From an uncultured Clostridia bacterium (lineage in GTDB: Bacteria > Bacillota > Clostridia > Oscillospirales > Acutalibacteraceae), in assembly GCA_938034875.1 (NCBI GenBank), contig CALHND010000010.1, forward strand, positions 1-64,000: 64,000 nucleotides of DNA, in the 5' to 3' direction. A program made the position numbers and the translations under genes. Positions 35,510 to 43,778 of the stretch are shown piece after piece (position 1 is the stretch's first letter; every line of letters begins with the position of its first letter). A model generated the notes under the pieces. The model was not told the origin of the DNA and did not search any database. It saw nothing but the letters and a program-made list of their open reading frames with translations.

Positions 35510-36385
35510 ATGTTTAATATGTCTTTCTGCACACTTTGTCCGCGAAAATGCGGTGCCAACCGAGCGGCCGGCCAAACGGGCATTTGTCGCACGGATAGCA
35601 AAATAATAATCGCCCGTGCCGAACCTCACTACTGGGAGGAACCGTGTATTTCAGGCAAAAACGGGTCAGGAACGGTGTTTTTTTCGGGATGCAACCTCGG
35701 TTGTATTTTTTGTCAAAACCGAAAAATAAGTCGTTCCCCCGTTGGTAAATCAGTTTCTATCGACCAGTTGGCCGTCATATTTGAGGAGCTCCAGGACAGA
35801 GGCGTGCATAACATTAATTTAGTTACACCCACCCACTACATTCCGCAGATAGCCGAAGCTCTTAAAAAAGCAAGGCTGCACATTCCTGTGGTATATAACT
35901 CGGGCGGCTATGACCTACCCGATGCTCTCGATATGCTCGACGGCAAGGTTCGTATTTTTTTGCCCGATTTTAAATATATGTCAAGCACACTTGCCGAGCG
36001 GTTTTCCCATGCCGCTGATTATCCGCAAATATCAAAAACGGCTGTTCGAAAAATGTTTGAGCTGGCAGGTAAGCCCCGTTTTGACAGCGATGGCATGATG
36101 AAAAGCGGTGTTATTGTACGACATTTAGTGCTGCCAGGACACGTAGACAACTCGATTGAGGTAATAAAATACCTGCACGAGACCTATCGCGACAGCATTT
36201 ACATAAGTATTATGAATCAATACACCCCTGTTGCCGACGCTCCGTTTGAGGAACTGCGCCGTCCCGTAACCAATGAGGAATATTTGCAGGTTGTGAATTT
36301 TGCCGAGCAAATAGGCGTAAAAAATGCCTTTATTCAAGAGGGAGGCACCGTATCGGAAAGTTTTATTCCCGATTTTAATATATAA
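35510..36385 (+). CDS. PflX-like radical SAM protein (COG1313)
   Basis: 291 residues, homologous to pyruvate formate-lyase activating enzymes but of the PflX group. An N-terminal Cys cluster CTLCPRKCGANR (about residues 6-17) and CRTDS precede the radical SAM motif SGCNLGCIFCQN (CxxxCxxC). The block HNINLVTPTHYIPQIAEALK is diagnostic. The glycyl-radical or other substrate is unknown, and no glycyl radical enzyme is next to it. ATG 35510 follows CAGGTG. A hairpin terminator follows the stop directly. Confidence 0.88.
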   Translation: MFNMSFCTLCPRKCGANRAAGQTGICRTDSKIIIARAEPHYWEEPCISGKNGSGTVFFSGCNLGCIFCQNRKISRSPVGKSVSIDQLAVIFEELQDRGVHNINLVTPTHYIPQIAEALKKARLHIPVVYNSGGYDLPDALDMLDGKVRIFLPDFKYMSSTLAERFSHAADYPQISKTAVRKMFELAGKPRFDSDGMMKSGVIVRHLVLPGHVDNSIEVIKYLHETYRDSIYISIMNQYTPVADAPFEELRRPVTNEEYLQVVNFAEQIGVKNAFIQEGGTVSESFIPDFNI

Positions 36386-36420
36386 AAAAAGACTGCTGTT
36401 AATTACAGCAGTCTTAATTT
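36386..36420. terminator. Bidirectional terminator between converging genes
   Basis: AAGACTGCTGT (36389-36399) pairs with ACAGCAGTCTT (36405-36415), with A/T runs on both sides. The stop codon of the minus-strand GNAT gene (36403-36405) lies inside the hairpin. Confidence 0.9.
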
Positions 36421-36930
36421 TTTCTCTAAGCAAACTAAATTTATGTTCGGAATGCCGCAAAAGTTGCATTTAACAATTCCGACCTCTGCATAACCCAATT
36501 TTTTATAAAGACTACGTGCCGACGAATTGGTTGCGTTTGTGTCCATACGCAGGTATTTACAGCCGTTTGCCGCTGCATAATCTTCGTAAAATTTTACAAA
36601 TCCCTTTCCGTATCCACGGCCCGACATATTTGGATCGACTGCCAGCGTGTGCAGCACCATTACCTCGCTGTCAGGGGCATCATGCTGCCAATTAGCCTCA
36701 GCGTAAACATCGGCCTGATTTTGGTCAATTTTTGCGGCTGCGACGATCTGATTGCCGTCCTCGGAAACAAACAAACTGTCATTGTGAAATGCCTCAAGCG
36801 CTGATTGTTCGGATGGGTAAATTCCGCTAATCCAACCTACACGTCGCTCACCTTTCTCATCGGCAGCAATTATGTTTTCATAAATCTCCGCAATCCTTTG
36901 GATGTCGTTAATAGAGGCTTTTCTAATCAC
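36403..36930 (-). CDS. GNAT family N-acetyltransferase
   Basis: About 175 residues. The GNAT fold is seen in IRKASINDIQRIAEIYENII at the start, the acetyl-CoA loop VDPNMSGRGYGKGFVKF in the middle (R/Q-x-x-G-x-G/A variant SGRGYGKG), and NATNSSARSLYKKLGYAEVG near the end. The substrate is unknown. An ATG at 36948 has no ribosome binding site; a GTG at 36930 is preceded by GGAG at seven bases and gives the usual family N-terminus. The 3' end runs into the shared terminator hairpin. Confidence 0.88.
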   Translation of the reverse strand: MIRKASINDIQRIAEIYENIIAADEKGERRVGWISGIYPSEQSALEAFHNDSLFVSEDGNQIVAAAKIDQNQADVYAEANWQHDAPDSEVMVLHTLAVDPNMSGRGYGKGFVKFYEDYAAANGCKYLRMDTNATNSSARSLYKKLGYAEVGIVKCNFCGIPNINLVCLEKKLRLL

Positions 36931-37020
36931 AAGACCACTCCGTTTCATTTAATTACTGCGCATCTTAATTTGCCGTTTTGACAAGGGTGTGTAATCACGG
37001 TGCGAATCGTATACGTTTTT

Positions 37021-38910
37021 TTATTCCGTTTCCTTCAATTCCTCAGTCACCGCTGTCCATTCATCAAGCTTTTCGTCCATTTCTTTTTCCAGTTCGGCAA
37101 GGTGTTCTGTTAATTCTATCGTTTTTTTGTAATCGGATACAACCTCTTCCGAGCAAAGCTGTTCATTAAGCTGATCCATCTCGGTTTCAATCTCCTCAAG
37201 CCGTTTTTCTAATGTGTCAGCACGAGTTTTGAGCTTTCTGATTCGTGACTGCAGCTCTTTTTTCTCTTTGTATTCCATTCCGCCGCTGCCCATTAACTTT
37301 TGAGGTTTTTTCTCCTCCTCGGGTGGTTTGCGTTTTTCAAGATAGTAGTCGTAATTGCCGCAATATTCGTTTATAGTACCACTTTCCATCGACCAAATCT
37401 TATCTCCTAAACGGTTTATAAAATGACGGTCGTGCGACACAATCAGCATTGTACCGTTAAAGGCAAGCAGTGCATCTTCTAACGCAGTGCGTGAATATAT
37501 ATCGAGATGGTTGGTCGGCTCGTCAAGCAGCAAAAAATTTGCACCCGACAGCATGAGTTTTAATATTGCCAGTTTTGCACGCTCGCCGCCCGATAAATCG
37601 GCAACTCGTTTGAATACATCGTCTCCGCGGAATCTGAACACTGCCAGCGCACTTTGTATTTCTGTGCGTGTCATGTTGCGGTGCTCGTCCCAAATTTCAT
37701 CCAGTGTTGTTTTTTCATCGTGCAGGGTGCGCTGTGTCTGGTCAAAATAACCGCACTTTACCCCTGCGCCAAAACGCACGCTTGTACCTGCCATAATTTC
37801 ACGAATAAGCGTTGTTTTACCGCATCCGTTTGAGCCAAGCAAAAATACCTTTTCGCCACGCATAATGTCCAGCCGCACGTTGCTGTATAGCGTGCGGTCG
37901 CCGTACGACTTTGTCGCACCGACAATGTGAAGCACTTCGTTACCTGTCACGCCCTGCGGTGTAAATTTAAAATTAATGTAGCTGTTTTCGATAATCGGCT
38001 TGCGCAACGTTGCACGCAAGCGGTCGACCTGCTTTTGCTTTGAGTCAGCGGTTTTAATGTTGCGTTCTCTGTTCCACTGATGTTGCTGGGTAATTATGCC
38101 CTCTATGCGCTCAATCTCTTTAAGTGTGTTTTCATATTCGTGCATTTCCGTTTCAATTCGGATTGCTTTTGTTTTCATGTATTCGGTGTATCCGCCTGCC
38201 GAAATGAATACTCTGCCACCCTCGATTTCAAAGGTGCGATTTGTAACTGCATCAAGAAAGTATCGGTCATGTGAGACGATTACCACAGCACCCTTGTAGC
38301 TGCGAAGATAGTCCTCGAGCCATTCGCATGATGCGGTGTCAAGGTGGTTAGTCGGCTCATCCAGCAGTAATAAATCGGACGGTGCCAGCAGTAGCTTTGC
38401 AAGCGAAATTTTTGACAGTTGTCCGCCCGACAATGAGGTCAGCGGCAAATTCATCTGTTCATCGGTAAGCCCAAGTCCGATTAGCGCTGACCGAGTGCGG
38501 CTTTTATATGTCAGCCCGCCCTCAAGCTGAAACCGTTCCTGCAAAATATGATGTTCGGTGATCGCTTCGTGTGAATGATCATGCTCAAGGCGCACAGTCA
38601 ACTCAGCCAGTCGCTGTTCCATATCGCATAGTTCTGCAAAAACTGACAGTGCCTCATCGTAACCTGTTACGGAGCCGATGGCTGCAACCATTTGCCGCAT
38701 ATAGCCAACGCGGAGCCCCTTTGAACGAACAACTGCGCCACTGTCGGGATCATACTGTCCCGTCAAAATGCGAAAAATAGTAGTTTTACCTGCACCGTTC
38801 GGGCCGATAAGTCCAATTTTTTCATTATCCTTTATTTCAAAAGTAACATTAGAAAAGAGATCCTCTCCCCCAAAGCTCTTTGATATTTTATCCGCCGTCA
38901 AAATTACCAT
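37021..38910 (-). CDS. ABC-F family ATPase (ribosome-associated)
   Basis: 629 residues, two ABC domains in one chain without membrane segments. First Walker A GPNGAGKTT (36-44) and signature LSGGQLSKISLAKL; second Walker A GSNGCGKTT and signature LSGGERAKLAILKL. Both have LLLDEPTNHLD. The interdomain linker (about 240-300) is the P-site tRNA interaction motif region, and a C-terminal coiled coil (about 545-629) resembles YdiF/Uup. ABC-F proteins bind the ribosomal E site to relieve stalls or protect against antibiotics. Which subgroup it belongs to is not resolved here. Confidence 0.93.
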   Translation of the reverse strand: MVILTADKISKSFGGEDLFSNVTFEIKDNEKIGLIGPNGAGKTTIFRILTGQYDPDSGAVVRSKGLRVGYMRQMVAAIGSVTGYDEALSVFAELCDMEQRLAELTVRLEHDHSHEAITEHHILQERFQLEGGLTYKSRTRSALIGLGLTDEQMNLPLTSLSGGQLSKISLAKLLLAPSDLLLLDEPTNHLDTASCEWLEDYLRSYKGAVVIVSHDRYFLDAVTNRTFEIEGGRVFISAGGYTEYMKTKAIRIETEMHEYENTLKEIERIEGIITQQHQWNRERNIKTADSKQKQVDRLRATLRKPIIENSYINFKFTPQGVTGNEVLHIVGATKSYGDRTLYSNVRLDIMRGEKVFLLGSNGCGKTTLIREIMAGTSVRFGAGVKCGYFDQTQRTLHDEKTTLDEIWDEHRNMTRTEIQSALAVFRFRGDDVFKRVADLSGGERAKLAILKLMLSGANFLLLDEPTNHLDIYSRTALEDALLAFNGTMLIVSHDRHFINRLGDKIWSMESGTINEYCGNYDYYLEKRKPPEEEKKPQKLMGSGGMEYKEKKELQSRIRKLKTRADTLEKRLEEIETEMDQLNEQLCSEEVVSDYKKTIELTEHLAELEKEMDEKLDEWTAVTEELKETE

Positions 38911-39011
38911 TATTAGCGCCTTTCTACTTGTAATGCTTTCATTTTACCACAATAAGTGAAATATCACAATACAAGTAAAACAATGGTTTTTGCAATTTTT
39001 CAAAAAAACGC

Positions 39012-39040
39012 TTGCATTTGCCGCCCAGTTGTGCTATTAT
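39012..39040 (+). promoter_or_regulatory. tRNA-Arg promoter
   Basis: -35 TTGCAT (39012-39017), 17-bp spacer, -10 TATTAT (39035-39040), about 20 bp before the tRNA. Confidence 0.75.
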
Positions 39041-39059
39041 ACTTTGGCACAAGTAAAAT

Positions 39060-39136
39060 GCGCTTGTAGCTCAGCTGGATAGAGTGACTGGCTACGAACC
39101 AGTAGGTCAGGGGTTCGAGTCCCTTCAAGCGCGCCA
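39060..39136 (+). tRNA. tRNA-Arg (anticodon ACG)
   Basis: A complete cloverleaf of 77 bases including the encoded CCA (39134-39136). The acceptor stem GCGCTTG pairs with CAAGCGC (39126-39132), with discriminator G. The anticodon stem/loop is ACTGG-CTACGAA-CCAGT with anticodon ACG, and the T-loop is GGTTCGAGTCC. A34 should be converted to inosine by TadA, encoded at 24355. A promoter and a terminator of its own make it a single transcription unit. Confidence 0.98.
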
Positions 39137-39139
39137 ATT

Positions 39140-39180
39140 AAAAGCAGAGAAATCGTATGACTTCTCTGCTTTTATTTTTT
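39140..39180 (+). terminator. tRNA-Arg terminator
   Basis: AAAAGCAGAGAA (39140-39151) pairs perfectly with TTCTCTGCTTTT (39162-39173), then ATTTTTT. Confidence 0.93.
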
Positions 39181-39390
39181 TATTAAGTAAACTTAAAAAA
39201 CGAATATACTGTGTATTTGCTCCTACGACATAGGATGTATAAAATGGGTTTTATAAACCGTTTGTAATTATATTTATTATTATAATAGTATTATTAGTAC
39301 AAAATAGCCTCTGCACACTGGTTAAAATCCGATAGTGGTATTACTTTATAAACTGCAAAAATCAGGTGTAATAATCAGTCTATTATATAA
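39181..39390. other. AT-rich intergenic region, no gene seen
   Basis: Between the tRNA terminator and the fba terminator. No ORF with a ribosome binding site and no recognisable RNA or attachment-site repeat of the tRNA 3' end was found, so there is no sign of an integrated element here. Confidence 0.5.
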
Positions 39391-39428
39391 AATAAAAAAC
39401 GGACAAGCTTCTGCCTGTCCGTTTTTTT
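39391..39428 (-). terminator. fba terminator
   Basis: AAAAACGGACA (39395-39405) pairs with TGTCCGTTTTT (39416-39426). Minus-strand T-tract from the A-run upstream; T's on both sides. Confidence 0.85.
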
Positions 39429-39438
39429 AATTTTACAA

Positions 39439-40302
39439 TTATGCTTTTCCGACTGAACCGAAAAGTTCCATTTTTTCCTTGACGGTTGCCTTGATAGCCT
39501 CATAGCCCGGTGCAAGAAGCTTGCGTGGGTCAAAGCCCTTGCCCTGAAGATCCTTGCCTGCTTCAATATATTCGCGTATAGCTGCAGCGAATGTGAGCTG
39601 GCACTCGGTGTTAACATTGATTTTGGAAACTCCGAGAGTAATTGCTTTTTGAATCATTTCAGCAGGGATACCTGTACCGCCGTGGAGAACGAGCGGCATA
39701 GTGCCGGTGAGCTCCTGAATCTTAGCGAGTGTGTCAAATGACAGACCTGCCCAGTTTTCAGGATACTTGCCATGAATATTTCCGATGCCTGCTGCAAGCA
39801 TGGTAACGCCAAGATCAGCGATCATCTTGCACTCGTTCGGGTCAGCAACTTCGCCGGCGCCGATAACGCCGTCTTCTTCGCCGCCGATAGAACCAACCTC
39901 TGCCTCAAGAGAGAGACCGAGTTTGTTGCAGGTATCAACAAGTTCCTTAGTTTTAGCGATGTTTTCCTCAATCGGATAATGTGAGCCGTCAAACATGACT
40001 GATGAGAAGCCGGCTTCGATGCAAGCCTTTGCTCCTTCATATGAGCCGTGATCCAAGTGGAGCGCAACCGGAACTGTGATATTCAGTTCATCGATCATGC
40101 CCTTAACCATGCCGACAACTGTCTTATATCCGCACATATATTTACCTGCGCCCTCGGAAACTCCGAGGATAACAGGAGAATTAAGCTCCTGTGCGGTGAG
40201 CAGGACAGCCTTTGTCCATTCGAGATTGTTAATGTTGAACTGGCCAACAGCGTATTTGCCTGCTTTAGCCTTGGTCAACATTTCCTTTGCTGAAACCAAC
40301 AT
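39439..40302 (-). CDS. fba: Class II fructose-1,6-bisphosphate aldolase
   Basis: Zinc-dependent aldolase of glycolysis and gluconeogenesis, 287 residues. The metal-binding segment ALHLDHGSYE, the following MFDGSHYPIEENI, the second zinc region VLHGGTGIP and the phosphate-binding KINVNTECQ are all intact. It has a good promoter and its own terminator, so it is a monocistronic unit that is probably strongly expressed. AGGAGG-like GGAGGT precedes the ATG. Confidence 0.97.
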   Translation of the reverse strand: MLVSAKEMLTKAKAGKYAVGQFNINNLEWTKAVLLTAQELNSPVILGVSEGAGKYMCGYKTVVGMVKGMIDELNITVPVALHLDHGSYEGAKACIEAGFSSVMFDGSHYPIEENIAKTKELVDTCNKLGLSLEAEVGSIGGEEDGVIGAGEVADPNECKMIADLGVTMLAAGIGNIHGKYPENWAGLSFDTLAKIQELTGTMPLVLHGGTGIPAEMIQKAITLGVSKINVNTECQLTFAAAIREYIEAGKDLQGKGFDPRKLLAPGYEAIKATVKEKMELFGSVGKA

Positions 40303-40344
40303 ATTTTTTACCTCCGTAATGCTTTATTTACATATTACTCAATT

Positions 40345-40373
40345 ATTATACTCTATCATGCACAAAAAATCAA
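40345..40373 (-). promoter_or_regulatory. fba promoter
   Basis: Minus strand: -35 TTGATT (40373-40368), 17-bp spacer, -10 TATAAT (40350-40345). Confidence 0.85.
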
Positions 40374-40397
40374 CAATCGCATTGTCTTTTTATACCA

Positions 40398-42614
40398 TTA
40401 AATTTCGCAGCAAAACTCACATTTTGGGTCGCTGATTAGGTGCTGTGTGCCGTCGGGCATGGTGATATGCTTTTCACCCTGGCCCTCGACAGCCAAAATA
40501 AATTTTCCGTCAGCTATGTGCCATTTTACCGAAATGTCGCCAATCGGTGTGGACACAATACCTTCGGCGTGGGTAAGTCCAACTGTGTGCGGAGTGATGT
40601 TGACACCATTACCGTAATAATCGTGCGGTTTCACACCGAGAATTACAGCTGCAAATTCATATATCGGCAGTGAACCCCATCCGTGGCAATCACTGCGCTG
40701 GTTCACATCGTCTTCGACCCAGGTTGTCAGTCCTTTTGCAAGCATGGCACGCCAGCCGTCAAGCATTTCATATGCTCGGTCGTAAAGTCCGGCCATTTCG
40801 AGTGCGCGGAATACGAAGAATTTCATTGAATATGAGCACTGCGGCAAATCTTTTTCGCAAAGCATGCGCTCCATTAAAGCCCGTGCATCGTTGCCCGATA
40901 CAGCTCCCGACAGTACCGCCCAAATTTGAGCGTGCTGACTAAATCCGCCGTTTTCGGTATCTTTAAACAGTTGTCTGTCGCTATCGTAGAAAAATGAAAC
41001 GGCATTTTTGTTAATATTCTCTGCCCGTTTTTCATATTCGGCAGCAAAATCATTGTATCCGTAGCTGCGATATAAATTTGCGGCGCACTTAAGCGCAAGC
41101 GCATACATAAAGCTATACGCCGCCATCGCGCCCTTGCCTGGAACGCCATCTTTCCACGTTTTTACCCAGTCAAGAAAGCGCCAATATTCCGTATCGCCAA
41201 CAACGCCGTGCTCATTTACCAAACGGTCAAACCATGACAGTATGCCATCAAATTTTGGCAGCAGCGAGCGAACAAATTCGCGATCGGTCGGCGTGTATTT
41301 AAGGTAATCGTCCGCCATGTACACAGTGTGCAGTGCAAATCCGGGTATAACCTGCTCGCAGATTGACGGAAAGCGAGCCTGTGTCATGCCATCGGGGTAC
41401 TGTGACTGCATGAATTCAGTAAGGCATTTTTTTGCCAGTCTGCGGTCTGCGCCGAGCTGGAATGTGAAAAGGGCCTCAAGCCGTGAATCCATTGCATACT
41501 GAGTCTGCTCATAGTATGGGCAATCTTCAAAAGTTTCGTGCATACAATTATTTACCGTGCGTATGCTTGTATCCCACAACGCCTTTGCGTCTGGGTCGGA
41601 GCTATCAAACTTTGCCGATATCAGAAGCGGATATTTATTTTCATAAAAGCGCAGTCCAGACAAAGTAACAGGCTCATCGGCAGTGGTCACTTCGACCCGC
41701 ATAAAGCGGAAAGTGCGGAACCAAAATGGCTCAAAAACATGCGTTTTGCCGTCGCACACGAGCTCGTCGGTCATTCCGTAAATAATGCCGCTTACATCGT
41801 CACGCTGTTTTTTTGTAATATTCCAGCCGTCCTTGAAAATATAGCTTTCGGCGTAGGTAAGGCGCACGGTGGCTCCCTTACCACCCGCTATTTCAATATG
41901 CGGTGTGCCCGTAAAGTGGGCAAGTGCATCAACTTCAACAAAATGAGTGCTGTTCGGTGCAAATGTAACGCCATCCCCGTTAACCAACCCCTCCGCGTCA
42001 AGCGATGTCTTCATCACACGGACAAAATTGCGTTCAGTGTTTGTCATCTGCGGAATTTCGCGCGGTTTCAGTTGCCACGGACTCACTTCGCCAAACGGAT
42101 AATCGGCCGAAAAGAGTGCATCGCACACTTTTACTGCAGGTTGCCAGTCGGGCTCGCCCTCTGCGTAATTTATGCGCTCGGTAAAGTCGGTCAGGCACCA
42201 ATAATTCGGTGCAGTACATTCAAATGAGTGGTCGGGCGTACAAAGCCAGTTTTCGTCCGATGATATATTTTCGCACGTGCCATCACCTCGTACAAGCTCG
42301 CCATCGAGCAAAAATGCGGTTATGTCGGTGCGATGTATAGAAGCCATGCGATAATTTAAATGCAGCACATGGGCTACAATTTCGTTTTCGCCATCGGTTA
42401 AATATTCGGACAGATCAGCCGTCTCATAATAGGTGACAAAACGGTTGCCCTTGCACGGACCGCACAGCACCATGCGCCCGTTAATGAACAGTTTATATCG
42501 TGTATCGGCGCTAACCCTGACAGTCAGACTACTGTTCGAGTCGGCAGCAAAGCTGCGCTTGAAAAGAAAAAGCCCGTCTGCTTTTGGTTGTGCTCGATTA
42601 TCGGTAATCCACAT
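40398..42614 (-). CDS. GH78-like alpha-L-rhamnosidase family protein
   Basis: 738 residues with no signal peptide, so it is probably cytoplasmic. The N-terminal beta-sandwich carries the typical start of GH78 (FLFKRSF, RVSADTRYKLFINGR). The (alpha/alpha)6 barrel contains ETFEDCPYYEQTQYAMDSR (about residues 355-373), with the acid residues and D-x-R typical of GH78. The C-terminal sandwich has GDISVKWHIADGKF. It would trim rhamnose from imported oligosaccharides or glycosides. GGAGGG precedes the ATG. The fba promoter lies within the gap after it, so the two are not necessarily co-expressed. Confidence 0.85.
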   Translation of the reverse strand: MWITDNRAQPKADGLFLFKRSFAADSNSSLTVRVSADTRYKLFINGRMVLCGPCKGNRFVTYYETADLSEYLTDGENEIVAHVLHLNYRMASIHRTDITAFLLDGELVRGDGTCENISSDENWLCTPDHSFECTAPNYWCLTDFTERINYAEGEPDWQPAVKVCDALFSADYPFGEVSPWQLKPREIPQMTNTERNFVRVMKTSLDAEGLVNGDGVTFAPNSTHFVEVDALAHFTGTPHIEIAGGKGATVRLTYAESYIFKDGWNITKKQRDDVSGIIYGMTDELVCDGKTHVFEPFWFRTFRFMRVEVTTADEPVTLSGLRFYENKYPLLISAKFDSSDPDAKALWDTSIRTVNNCMHETFEDCPYYEQTQYAMDSRLEALFTFQLGADRRLAKKCLTEFMQSQYPDGMTQARFPSICEQVIPGFALHTVYMADDYLKYTPTDREFVRSLLPKFDGILSWFDRLVNEHGVVGDTEYWRFLDWVKTWKDGVPGKGAMAAYSFMYALALKCAANLYRSYGYNDFAAEYEKRAENINKNAVSFFYDSDRQLFKDTENGGFSQHAQIWAVLSGAVSGNDARALMERMLCEKDLPQCSYSMKFFVFRALEMAGLYDRAYEMLDGWRAMLAKGLTTWVEDDVNQRSDCHGWGSLPIYEFAAVILGVKPHDYYGNGVNITPHTVGLTHAEGIVSTPIGDISVKWHIADGKFILAVEGQGEKHITMPDGTQHLISDPKCEFCCEI

Positions 42615-42752
42615 TTAGTAAAACCCTCCGATTTTTTTAATGCGACCATACTACTGCTGATTTTATTTAATTAAAATATAAATATTTAAACCCTGCCCAA
42701 AATCGATGCAGTGTCAGTTTCTGCAGTTAAATAGTCGCAATTGTATGCTTTT

Positions 42753-43379
42753 TTATTCGTCCTTTATCCGTGGCAGATTGATTTTAAAATATGCCGAAAT
42801 TAGTCGGATAATCAGCACAGTCAGTGCGCTGATTATCATTGCCCGCTCGTACGAAATGACATTCATGAGCCATGCGCACAGCACCGCTCCGATAATTGAC
42901 GCGCACGCATATATGTGCTTGCGGAAAATATGCGGCTGTTCCCCCGCAAAAACATCACGAAGTATACCACCGCCTATTCCGCTGATGACCCCCGTAAAAA
43001 CAACCAAAAAATAATTGTCGGCGTTGTTTTGATAAGCATAAGCGACGCCGGTTACGGTAAATGCCGCCAAACCAGCCGAATCCATCAGCACCGCCATGGC
43101 GCCGTAAATAATTTTTTTATGTAAAAATCGCCGTACAAACGGCAAGCAAATGAGCAAAGATGTTATAACTGCTGTCGTGCAGTAAATTGGGTTTGAAAAC
43201 ATTATCGGCGGCGTAACACCGATGGTAATATCGCGTATGAAACCGCCCCCTACCGTCGTCACAACACCAAGAATTATTATACCGAATATGTCAAACTGCT
43301 TTTTTATTCCCAGCATTGCCCCCGAAAACGAAAAGGCAACCGACCCGATGATTTCCAGTATCAGAATGACCGTTTGCAT
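42753..43379 (-). CDS. TRIC/UPF0126 family membrane protein
   Basis: 208 residues, seven predicted helices built from two repeats of a three-helix unit. Each repeat shows the glycine/arginine motif: GVVTTVGGGFIRDITIG in the first and GVISGIGGGILRDVFAG in the second. Bacterial TRIC homologues form trimeric potassium-permeable channels; some UPF0126 members have been linked to glycine uptake. The physiological role here is unknown. A clear promoter lies upstream. Confidence 0.92.
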   Translation of the reverse strand: MQTVILILEIIGSVAFSFSGAMLGIKKQFDIFGIIILGVVTTVGGGFIRDITIGVTPPIMFSNPIYCTTAVITSLLICLPFVRRFLHKKIIYGAMAVLMDSAGLAAFTVTGVAYAYQNNADNYFLVVFTGVISGIGGGILRDVFAGEQPHIFRKHIYACASIIGAVLCAWLMNVISYERAMIISALTVLIIRLISAYFKINLPRIKDE

Positions 43380-43433
43380 TGCATTCTCCCTCCGAAAAAT
43401 TATTGCCTCATTTCGCCTCTACAAACTATCGTT

Positions 43434-43462
43434 AATATAACACTATTAATCGATGCTGTCAA
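43434..43462 (-). promoter_or_regulatory. TRIC gene promoter
   Basis: Minus strand: -35 TTGACA (43462-43457), 17-bp spacer, -10 TATATT (43439-43434). Confidence 0.85.
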
Positions 43463-43654
43463 TTAATAACCAAACAAAAACCTTTACCGCACCACTTTTG
43501 GCGGCTCGCCTGATCGGTTTATCTTTCGTGATGTTTTATTGATTTTTTCGTTATTATATTGCCATTTGCGGTGCAATTGTTGCCCAATGAATAGGACTTA
43601 TTTTTTGCAAAATAAATCTCAGCTGCCAATGATACACAGTAACGTCGAAACATC
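43463..43654. other. Intergenic region upstream of the rnf promoter
   Basis: About 190 bp between divergent promoters. It holds short hairpins only, such as TTATTTT and AAAATAA around 43607-43624. No gene or known riboswitch was recognised. Confidence 0.4.
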
Positions 43655-43683
43655 TTGTAATTCGTATATTTATATATTATAAT
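43655..43683 (+). promoter_or_regulatory. rnf operon promoter
   Basis: -35 TTGTAA (43655-43660), 17-bp spacer, -10 TATAAT (43678-43683). It leaves a leader of about 90 nt before rnfC, which contains a short CCCGA/TCGGG hairpin. Confidence 0.8.
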
Positions 43684-43778
43684 TTATGACATATATGAAA
43701 CTTTCTGCTCCCGAAAATTCACAAAAATCGGGTTAAGATTTGCTGATCACAGTCGATAAATGAGAAAGGTGAAGTTTT

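Noticed and set aside
39060..39440. tRNA-Arg as an integration site for a mobile element
   Set aside because: No integrase, no repeat of the tRNA 3' end and no change in gene character was found on either side.
41538..42227. 229-codon plus-strand ORF inside the GH78-like gene
   Set aside because: No ribosome binding site and no family features; the minus-strand frame is clearly coding.
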